Source: Staphylotrichum longicolle (taxonomy: Eukaryota; Ascomycota; Sordariomycetes; Sordariales; Chaetomiaceae). From it: 64,000 nt of DNA. The stretch lies in assembly GCA_019096155.1 (NCBI GenBank), contig JAHCVI010000001.1:124001-188000 (forward strand). Direction: 5' to 3'. A program made the position numbers and the translations under genes. The notes under the pieces were generated by a model, which was given only the letters and a program-made list of their open reading frames with translations, was not told where the DNA came from and made no database searches. Shown piece by piece: positions 54,917 to 64,000 of this stretch (the stretch's first letter is position 1; the number at the start of each line of letters is the position of its first letter).

Positions 54917-57900
54917 CTAGTCCGAGTCGGGGCCCGGGAGCGTCTCGGGCTTGAGCTCGTTCCACCTGCTGTCGATGTAGTCCCTGCCGAAACACAACCG
55001 TTGTCAGTCACACGTTGCTTTCTCTTTAACCCCTCCGAAGGATAAAAAAAGGGGGTAAAACTTACTTGCCCACCTCGGTCACCTTGATCCCCTTCTCCCG
55101 CCCCAGAAACGTAAGGAACCGCCTCTTGGTCCTCTCCCGCTTGAACTGCGCCATGACGTCCCCCCGGGGGTTCATATCCCGCCCGTCCTTGCCCTTCTTG
55201 TGCGCGACAATCACCTTGGTGGTGCCCCGCGCGAACGAGACCTCCTGCATGTCGTTGAGCTTGAGGTGGAAGTTGTACGGCTTCTTGAACAGCGACCACT
55301 TGATGGGCCGCACCGACTCGAGCACCTGGTGCTCGATGACCACCTTGTTCCTGTCGCCCTTGTCGCCCTTCTCCCCGCCCTCCGTCACCCAGTGCCAGTA
55401 CTGCGTCACGCCCGGGTTCGTCGCAAACGTGCGCGTCTTGACCTGGTGCAGCCGCCAGTCGTTGGAGTGCAGCCGGTCGTGGCTGATGGAGTCGCGCGAC
55501 GTGTAGCCCTCGTAGTCGAGCGCCGACAGGCCCGTCATGTATGTCTCCCCCTCTACCGCCGCGGACGGTGGGAACGGGCTGTTGAGAATGATCTTGGTCT
55601 TCTTGGCGCTCACGGGGTCCCCGGCGGCGGCGGAGGCAGGCTGCGACTGGCTCGTGATGATCTTGATCTTTTTGGGCCGTTGTTGGTCCGTTGCCGGCGT
55701 TGCCGCAGACCCTGTTGCGCCTGCTGCTGCTGCTGCCGAACCCCCTGCCGAGGACGACGACGGCCTGTTCCCGCCCGCCGCCTTGGCCTTGCTCGGGGTC
55801 GACTCGGGTGTCTGGTGCGTATCCTTGCGCTTCAACGACCGCGCCTTCTTGCTGCTGCTCTGGGGTGTCTGCTTGGTGGCGTGAGCCGGCGGCCGGCCCA
55901 CGCGAGGGAACCCGTTCTTCTCGCGGAGCTGTTCGATCTTGCGATCGTGGTACGCCTTTCCTATCCAGCTTGCCACGTCGAACTTGTCGCCCTTCTCCAG
56001 GTAGACCTCGTGCAGTCTGTGCCGTAGCCACTCGGCCGGCGTGATGTCGAGGTTCATCCTGGGCAGCTCCTCGAGCAGAAGCTGCGCGAGCCGGAACAGC
56101 GTGTCGTAGTTGGTGATGCGGTAGTTGATCCACTGCTTGCCCACGAGCTGGTACGGATGCAGCTCGCCCTCTTCCAGGAACTTGAAGATGGTGCGGCCCC
56201 GCTTGGCGTCTCGATGGGCCAAATGCTTATCCCGGTGCGTCGAGCCCGCCTGCTCGAGCTGCTCATACTTTTCCTGGTGTTTCTGCCGGACCGGTTCGAC
56301 GAGCTCCTCGATCGGCTTCCAGTCTGCCTCCCAGTAGGGGTGGTCCTGCGAAATCTTGGCCAGAGGCACGCCGCGCATCAGCGGCGGGTCGGTGTACACA
56401 ACCCCGTCGTGGCGGAGGCAGAGAACCGACTTGTTGATCTCGGGAAGCTTGCCCGCGTCTGACTGGAACGATCCGGTGGTGGGGGTCGAAGGAGCAGGCG
56501 CTTTCCGGGTCGTTGGGAGCGACTTTCGCGGCGGTCCTTTCTTGGATCCCCCAGTGCTCGTCTCCTTGCCGTTGGCGCCCTCGTCCACCTCGTCCGAGAC
56601 CGTCGTGAAGCTCCCGGCGGACCATCGGGTCTTGGTGGGCGACTTGGAAGGCAGGCTGTGCCGCGAGCTCGATGGTCGTTCCGCGGGAGCATAGTGGCAG
56701 CGCCGCTTGTTCCACTCACAGTTGCCGCAACGGGGGAATTCCGGGTCGTCGAGGATGACACAACCCCGGTAAAGACCATGGTTCGCAGAGCAGTCTAGAC
56801 AGGCCCGCTCCTGGATATCGCCTGTGGCCTGGACGTAGAAGCTCAGGAACTTGAAGAATCTGGAATCTCCAGGCTGGGGAAGCGGGACCGCGTCCAGGTC
56901 GGCGGCAGAGAACTTTCGTCCGGGGCGGATCTGGACCGTCCGCTTGATCGGCCGTTGAACTATGCGCTCAACCAGAGAGTTGCTGGTGTCTGGGGCCTGC
57001 ACTCGGCCGACTAACGTCCCGGTCTCGTCGATGACATCGATAGCTTCGAGAGAAATGTCCTCTAGGCTTTCTGACGGGCTTAACTCCCTGGGCAGAGACA
57101 CAGGAGTGTCTAGCTCCGGAGTCGTGTGGCGAGAGCTCAGCTCGGATGATGACGAAGGCGAGGCCGGTGCGACAGGCGTGGCCGTGGTTTGCTCGGGCCT
57201 GTCAGGGAGCTCAGCCTCAGTCGTGTCGTCCTGAGTCGGCATTTCTGCATCCGCCATCTCGACGTCGACGTCGGCAGGTCTGATGTCGGTTGGCTGGCTA
57301 TTGTCCGTGGAGTTGACTGCTTCCTGGGCGGGTGGCTCCCTGCTTTCGTTGTCTTGACCTTCTTGCTCGGCCACTGGGGGGGCGATGCCGGCTTCTCCCT
57401 CAGACCCGAGTGGTTCAACGCTCTGCTCCTCGTCCGACGTGGAGAACTGAACATCTTGGGGCAGCTTAGGCCCACCAATAACCTCGACGCCTTCCATGCC
57501 AGTGCCGTCCGATGACGAGAGAGAAACATCCTGAGGCAGTTTAGGCCCGCCGATGACCTCGATTCCTTCCGTGCCAGTGCCGTCGTCATCCGAGGGTGCT
57601 GTGTCCGGCATGTCGTGCTCCGCTGCCGAGGCCTCTGTCTGGACTTGGCCTTCGACGCTGGGTAAGGCCTCGGCTTCCGGAACCGGACCCTCGGCGACTT
57701 CAGGCTTATCTTCTTGCCCGTTTAGCGCTGATCCTGCGTCTGCCGCGTCTGCCGCGTCCATTTCGGCCAGCTTGGCCTGCTCCTCTTGCCCGCTCGTCGT
57801 CGCGTCGGCGTCCGGCATCTCCTCTTCAGCCACTTCAGGCTCCCGCTCAGGTCCATTTTGAGCCGCGTCGGTATTTGGTGTCCCGTTCTGCAAATCCGTA

Positions 57901-58625
57901 AGCGGTTCAGATTCTGGCATCTTATCCTCAGGGCCCTGGGCAGCGTTGGGGGCATCCGCCATGTCCTCATCCACAACATGCGGCTGTTTTCCTTGCCCAT
58001 TAACCAGAGGCGCAGCAGTCGCCGTGCTCTGCTCCTCCACGGGCTCTTCTGAATCGAGATCTCCGTTTCCATGGCCTTTGGCGGTGTCGTCAGCCATCCC
58101 ATTCTCCACGGGAGATACCCCAACCTGCTCTTCCCGGCTCCCGTTCACGGCTGGCTCAACCTCTTTTTCATCCCCCTTCCTCGGCTCTTCCGCCCGCTCC
58201 TCGACTCCCCCGACCTCCTCCACCCCGCGATAAGCCAGCCCGCCCCTCCGGTACTTCGCAAACCACGCCCTCCGCTCCTCATCCTCCCTCTCCCTCTCCC
58301 GCCTCCTCGCCTCCCTCACGCCCGCCACTTCCGCATCCAGCCCGTCCAACGCGGCCTGCTTCTCTTCGTACTCGCCCTTGAGCACCTGCAGCTGGCGCAG
58401 CAGTTCCGTCTGGGCGTTGTAGTTTTTCACGAGCTGGTGGCGCAGTCCGTCGGTGCGGGCGCGGCGGTCGGCTTCCAGCTCGCGGTCCTCCTGTTCGCGG
58501 TGGGCGCGCATGCTGTTGAAGTAGTTGAGCTCGATTTCGGCCCAAGGGTCCGCGTCGGCGCCATCTGATGATGGCGGTGCTGGTGCTGCAGCCGCTGGCG
58601 CGGCGTGTGGGATTATGGTCGGCAT
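54917..58625 (-). CDS. Large cysteine-rich (DUF3716-like) protein
   Basis: Exon 1 (58625-55066) and a short last exon (54983-54917) over an 82-base intron give 1208 residues. The first about 110 residues are a charged coiled coil (around EELRQ/EYEEKQAALDGLDAEV). A very acidic disordered region follows to about residue 560, with internal near-repeats GTGMEGVEVIGGPKLPQDV. A zinc-type cysteine cluster comes next: CLDCSANHGLYRGC, then CGNCEWNKRRC, resembling fungal DUF3716. The C-terminal half has conserved segments DKHLAHRDAKRGRTIFKF, TPAEWLRHRLHEVYLEKG and THPGVTQYWHWVTEG-like sequence. It is probably nuclear; the function is unknown to me. The ATG at 58625 is the first in frame. Confidence 0.85.
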
Positions 58626-60622
58626 GGTTCCAGTTTGATGATTGGATTGATTGGGTCCAATGGGATGGGATGGTCGCTTGGGAGAAAAGCGGCAAGAAAT
58701 CCGATGTGCAAGTCTTGCGTCGACCGCAGTGGAATGAAGTGAGAGAATAATGGTGTGTCGGGGTGGCGGTCAGACTACATAGGTTGGTTCAGCTGACATG
58801 GGCGAGATGATGAGTCCAAAATGGGCTCGGGCTGTAAGATTGGCAGTCAGCCTCTGATTGAGGTCGACAAGTCCGCGCGCGGGGCTTGTTCATACCAAGC
58901 CCAGGACCAAGCAAAAAAGCTTTTGCTTGCCGAGAAAATTAGTAGCACCTACCTTGGTGAACCACCAACGGAAAATGGGCACGTTTTTGCGTACTGTGCG
59001 CTAGGCAGGACGCATAGGTAAATCAGGATAGTGAGGGAAGGCGCGTGTGTGCGCCGGTTTGTCTTTGTTCCGTTGAGGGAAAACCCGAAAGCCCACGCGA
59101 TTGATCGGACTGCCTGAGGTGATTAGGTGAGTGGTCGGAAATGATTGATTTGTTGAGTCGCGTCTGCGTGCGGCTGGGCAGATCTGAAATTCTCAACACG
59201 TGGCGACTGGTCTAGAGTCAGTGCATGTTCGTAATGGCGAGGATCAGACTCAACGCCTAACCTAGTGCAGTGGCAAAACGCTCAAGAGGGCCCGAGGAGC
59301 GGGCGCCGGTCAAGAACAAAAAGTACACGTGGTGTCGTGATGTCGCTCGGATATCGCGAGAGGTAGCTGACGCTTGGCTTGATCACAAAAGCAATTGCGA
59401 TCGCGTGCGTCAACCTGACCTCGTCCTCATCGGACATTAGCCTGGCGATCAATGACACCCGATCAAGAAAAGAAAGAAGGAAAATGCAAGACCCTTACCT
59501 CCTCAAACCAAAGGTAGTTTGAAAAGTGTCAAGTCTGGTTTGACCGTCCCGTGAAAGCCGAAACAACCTGATGCTGAGAGTAAGACGACGCGTCACCATG
59601 AGGAAAACAGGTGTCGCTTCAATCATGCAATTATTGCCTCACGGCCGCAGGACGCGAAGGGTCGCGAGTTGGGGACCTGGTGTGCCACCACTTTAGTGAT
59701 GAGGTTGCGATTGTGGTGGTCGGAAATGCCAATGTGCAATGTTGGTGTGTCCCGGTCAAACCGCAAGCCCCCTGGGGGGGAGATTGACAGCTGATAAGTG
59801 GCCCAGAAAAACACCGGCGGATTTGCCGGACTATTTGCGAGCCCACCACCTAGATTCGCGAGGCTAGGCAACCTAGGTGAGGCGCTGCAGGGGGGTTGCA
59901 CGAAATATCAAATTCCACGGATCCAGCAGCCGAAAAGGAGAGACCCCAATAAAGGCGATGGAATTCTCTCCTGTTTCTCCGGGGAACCGGGACTCAATGT
60001 GTCTTACCATCTTGTTGGTTTCAAGCACTCCGTCACCTTTTGGACCAACACCCTAGGTAGTAATTGCCAACAAATCTTTGAATTAAAGATGGAACATTTT
60101 TCGTCCCTTGCAGGTACTTGTGCGATTAAAAATAGGTCGGGCCACATCTTTGAAGGGGCACAGCCAACTTGACCACCACTTCGGCAGATTCGATGCGATT
60201 TACAAACTGCTCGCTTCCTCCGGTACATTCATAGACCCTACTGGAGACGCTGCGCGAATGAACTCATAGGGATATTAAAGGTAAACTAACTACCGTCCAG
60301 GTATACGTCTCTACGATGGGAAGTAGGAGATGCGAAAAGCAGTATGATCAAAAAATGTCATCCCGACTCCCAGCCTGGTCTCGTCTCGCCACCCCGACGA
60401 TTGTCGCTTCTTCTTTCGACCCAATCATTCCCCTCCTTGAAAACAACACGCCAACGCCAAAGGGAAACAGCCAACACGCCAATGCTGATGAAACAAAACA
60501 GGAATCTCCTGCCGGAACAGGCTGCGGCACGGTCGCCGCAGCCCCCACAACTCCAACCCCAACTCTATCCTTCCTCAAATGCTCGCTGCCCCAGATTAGC
60601 CCTTCGCAATGCGACGAGTGAC
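58626..60622. other. Intergenic region
   Basis: This holds the promoter of the large cysteine-rich protein gene and the 3' flank of Chs7. Composition falls towards equal AT and GC around 59.3-60.3 kb. No coding frame, tRNA-like cloverleaf or repeat could be supported. Confidence 0.6.
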
Positions 60623-61690
60623 CTAGTACCGAGAATGCCTATTTGGGCTTTGCCCGTACGAGTTGTCGTACCCCGTGGACGGGCCATAGGGGTCGTCGTG
60701 GTAGACAGTCGCGCGGCGGTCCTCTTCGGGCAGCAGATCCTTGACCTCCCAGTTGTTCATGCGTGTGCCGACCGAGAACTCCAGATCCTCCTTAGTGATC
60801 GAGTCCCAGTACTTGTACACCATCATGACGGCGAGCAGATTGCACGTCGTCGCGAAGAAGAGGCCGTCCAGGTAGTGGCTGACGGCGTTGCAGATGGGCG
60901 TGCTGGCAGCGTAGAGGATGACCTGGCCGGCGACGAAGAAGAAGACGCCAAAGGCAATGTCGCCCAGCGACCACCGGTCGTGCAGCGTGCGCGTCACCAG
61001 CAGGATCTGCATCACGACATACACGAAGAGCTGCACCGCGTTGAGCAGGTACAGCACCACGAAGAGGCCGATCGTGTTGGTCGGACCCAGCCCGGCCCAT
61101 GACATAAATGTGGCCAGCGAGACGAGGAACGAGATGACGAAGGCGATCATCGAGCAGACCCGCATCATCCACAGCGAGAGCGGCGTGCCGTCCTCGTAGA
61201 GCTGGAATCCCACGAAGCCGTTGATCAACAGGCATGTCACCATGGCGGACGTGAGGCCGGCCTGGACGGCAACGAAGTAGGGGTAGGGCGCGGAGCCTGG
61301 TGGTATTACGCCGGCGTCGATGCAGAGGGAGAGGAAGGTCAGGAGCATGTAGAGGTAGAAGAAGGTAGTAATCTCCTTTCGACCTGCAGATGAGAGAGAC
61401 CCGTGTCAGTAAAGTCCGTTCCGCGTCGTGGTGCCAGCAAGAGCAAGCATACCAACTGCCGTAAACTTCCCCCGCACATGCAGCACCATGGTCACCGTCA
61501 TGACCAGCGCGATGATGTGCATGGCGCTCGCGGCGCCCTGGAAGATGATGGTGTTGGCCAGCTCAATGTTGCGCGCGTAACAATCCGGCTCTATCCCCAC
61601 GCCGCTCGCGATCGACGTTATCGGGCCTACTGACGAGCATAGCGGCAGCGGCGCCATGCGGCAGATGCTGTCAAAGTCGCCGAAGCCCAT
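60623..61690 (-). CDS. chs7: Chitin synthase export chaperone Chs7
   Basis: Chs7 is an endoplasmic reticulum protein needed for folding and ER exit of chitin synthase Chs3-type enzymes. Exons 61690-61453 and 61383-60623 over a 69-base intron give 332 residues, the normal length. The N-terminus MGFGDFDSICRMAPLPLCSSVG is diagnostic. Seven hydrophobic segments can be counted, beginning with TIIFQGAASAMHIIALVMTV. The cytosolic tail, with SITKEDLEFSVG, NNWEVKDLL and a Tyr/Ser/Gly-rich end, is also typical. Confidence 0.97.
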
Positions 61691-62724
61691 GGTTGCGGTC
61701 GGGATGGCCGGTCAGGCCCCGCGTGTTGTGTGTCTCTGGCGGATCGAGCGGAAGCAGCCGAGCCTGCAGCGAAGGGCGCAAATGGATATCCCGAGGGAGA
61801 TGGCTGGCGGTGAGCGAGCTTGTTCGCACAACGTTCGTGGTGTCGAGGGGCAAAGTGTCGATAGGTTGAAGAGGTTGAGGATGCAGGCACTCGTAAAATG
61901 TCGGGCGATGCCAGGTCAGCAGGTCGCACACAAACGATGCTCGGTCGGTGCCGTGATTCGAAGGCGGCGTCAAACACAAAAAAAACAGAAATTACTATGG
62001 GAGTGAAGGTGGGGGTAGCGAAGGTGGGAGGTATCAACGAGCGGCAGGAGAGAACGAGTTCGTCATCAAGGTTGGGGCTGTTTGGCCGTGAGCCCAGCCC
62101 TGCGGTTTCCAGGTCGGTTGCTCCGTTGTTGGTGTGCAACGGGACGTGGCTTGCGGGACGAAGGGATTGCGTTGCCCTGGAAAAAGGGGAGCGGCGGAGT
62201 CCCCCGGTGGGTCCCTGTGCCAGGGATCCCGAAAGTTGGCACTCGCAGGGCCACTCAGCGCCTTCCCTCCGGTCCCCACAAGCTGCATGATGGATCAGCC
62301 AGGCTTCGAATCTGTCTCGCCAAAACAGCCTAATGCGGCATAGCTCGCTGCGATTGGCTTGGTTTGCGCTGCCACGCATCTCATTTCTTGTCTCTGTTCC
62401 TGCTTTTGTTGGAGTTTTCGTGAAATCCTCAGTCGATGCCCCTGTTCACCTGTTGTTTTCGAGTGGTTCAGCCATAGTCTCAGAAAGTCAAAGTTGCCGC
62501 GGACAATCACATCTTACACCTCAAGGCCTCACATGGCATTTCAACTCTACAAGTTCAATGAGCGAGGTATCTTCTTTCTCTTGGACGGGGCTATTTTTAT
62601 CTCGGATTTCGGATGGTGCCTGCACAAAACCCGCCGTCTCGTATTTGGTATTTGGTGATCGACCATCATCTCAGCCCCTGTCTTGTCCCAGCAGACATCT
62701 GCGGCATTCTCCTTCGACTTCGTG
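61691..62724. other. Intergenic region
   Basis: This holds the promoter and leader of Chs7 (-) and the 3' flank of the CorA-like gene (-). Frames on both strands here, up to 250 codons, show only Ser/Pro/Arg-rich chance composition. Confidence 0.65.
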
Positions 62725-64000
62725 TCAGTCCCTCGACGGCTCCTCCAGCGCCGGTTCCCTTTGGATCTCCCTTTCAAACCACATGCGGTAATCCAAGCCC
62801 TTCTGTTGCTACTCATGACGGCATCAGTTGAGTGTATCCCGTTGAGAAGAATAGGGGGCTCACCAGTTCACACCCCATCTTTATCTTGGAGTCCAGCACC
62901 TTGAGGTGCCCTCTGGCGCTTTCCAATGCCTCATGAAAGGCGCTTAGATCAACGAAAAGTTCGGCGATGACCCGGGCCATGTCGTTCGGCTTTGGCGTGT
63001 CCTGGGCGATCCGCCCATAGCAAGCCTGCAAACTCTTGATGACATTCTGGACTTCGGCCGCCACCCACACCGCTTCCGTAACACGGCCTTGGAGAATGAA
63101 AAGCCTTTGGAGATCCCGGAAGTGAAACTGCCGCAAAGCGCTGCCAAGTGCGACTCGTTGCCGACCGAATTCGGAATCTAGGGCGAGCCCTTCAAGATCT
63201 CCATCGACGCGCGCAGTTGACGCCCGGTCGAATATCGGACGCAGCAAGCTTCGCAGGTTGTCGATGAACTCGCCCCAGTACCGGCAGCACCTTGAGAGAC
63301 AGACGAGGTGTGTCGACAGGCCCGCTTCCAGCGCGTCCATAACTGTCAGCCCTTTTTCTCGGCTTTTGCCAATGGATGTGTTGATGAGCAACCACCCGGC
63401 TTTTTGGTGTATCTGCTTTCTGAACAAGCCGCTGGCCTGTATAATCAGAAAAAAGGAATGACCGGTGGAGACATTAAACGATTGGTAAACGGCCGCCTGC
63501 CGGATTCTCCAAGACGGCTCTGCCGCGGTCTCAGACTCTTGTGCACGCTCGACTGATCGCACGAGGTACCACAAATGTCTCTCGTTCGCGTGGTCCGTTG
63601 CATATTGTGAGCCGCGAGGGTAGCTATGATGAAACCCAGAGTCGTGCCCAAACCCAGCCACGCCGGTGTCGTTGGGTTCTCCCTCGATATCACCAAATGC
63701 ATACACGGCCTTGAGGAAGGAGGGCGGGACTTGTTGGTAAGTCAGAATGCACTTCAGCATGCTGGCCGTACAGTTTAGGGGAGCCCGCGAGTTGTCTGCC
63801 TCGATAAACCTAGCAATGTGTGGCCCTGTTAGTTTTCCCCCAAGCTCGATGAGCAGGTTCTTGGTGTTGCTCACACATGGCGGACGCCATTGTTGGGATT
63901 CTCCTTCAAGTGCTGCCGCATCTCGTCGGCATTGGTGAAGGAGTATGACAGGGGCACTGTTCAAAATCGAGTCAGGACAGGGCGGGCAACTCGCTCACTT
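62725..64000 (-). CDS. CorA-like transporter-domain protein, 5' end outside the window
   Basis: The model is three exons: from beyond 64000 to 63875, then 63809-62864, then 62802-62725, with introns of 65 and 61 bases in phase. The visible sequence contains SRAPLNCTASMLKCILTYQQV, FLKAVYAFGD, a short DTGVAGFGHDSGFHHS stretch and WRIRQAAVYQSFNVSTGHSFFLIIQ. This order is seen in fungal proteins carrying the soluble CorA-like transporter domain. The C-terminus ends GLDYRMWFEREIQREPALEEPSRD without the two membrane helices or the GMN motif of true CorA channels, so ion transport is unlikely. The frame upstream of 63875 appears to reach another splice junction near 63960. Confidence 0.6.

Noticed and set aside
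54673..56133. 486-codon minus-strand frame overlapping the large cysteine-rich gene
   Set aside because: Out-of-frame reading of the true gene; low-complexity Arg/Gly content and no splice logic.

Overview
The window looks like nuclear DNA of a filamentous ascomycete (Pezizomycotina, most likely Sordariomycetes). The genes are GC-rich and carry introns of about 50-115 bases with GT(A/G)(A/C)G(T) donors, CTAAC or CTGAC branch sites and CAG/TAG acceptors. Recognisable families include Chs7, Mvp1, Dcn1, mitochondrial ribosomal proteins, a CreD/Rod1-type arrestin and a NACHT-ankyrin STAND protein. No rRNA, tRNA, transposon or CRISPR array could be supported. Coding models were built by hand from reading frames, splice sites and intron phase; nothing was aligned.

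Layout. 1-9.7 kb: no recognisable gene. 9.7-11.9 kb: Clg1/Mug80-like cyclin (+), with several frame jumps. 13.9-17.2 kb: long alpha-arrestin (-). 21.2-27.2 kb: small accessory group of an aldo-keto reductase (+), an NmrA-like NAD(P)-binding protein (-) and a LaeA-like methyltransferase (+). 28-29 kb: unrecognised protein (+). 29.2-32.2 kb: intracellular subtilisin-like peptidase with a DUF7580-like N-terminal region (-). 33.1-35.0 kb: an unusual fusion of a HIT/C2HE zinc domain to a D-2-hydroxyacid dehydrogenase (+), with a break in the dehydrogenase part. 35.7-37.1 kb: PGAP4-like Golgi glycosyltransferase (+), frame-broken. 37.5-44.1 kb: NACHT STAND protein with N-terminal C2H2-like fingers and about 15 ankyrin repeats (+).

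45-61.7 kb is a housekeeping block: mitochondrial uL15m (+), sorting nexin Mvp1 (+), neddylation factor Dcn1 (+), mitochondrial bS6m (-), a 1208-residue cysteine-rich (DUF3716-like) protein (-) and chitin synthase export chaperone Chs7 (-). The right edge holds the 3' part of a CorA-like-domain protein (-).

Two themes stand out. First, 28-44 kb looks like an accessory island: a candidate intracellular protease, a NACHT-ankyrin receptor-like protein and a HIT-dehydrogenase fusion lie together, as expected of a fungal innate-immunity or allorecognition neighbourhood (inference). Second, five genes carry clusters of apparent frame jumps. Nearly all go in the direction of missing single bases, while eleven other complete genes in the window read without a break. 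This points to local consensus errors or to recent decay, and must be settled before the affected products are interpreted.
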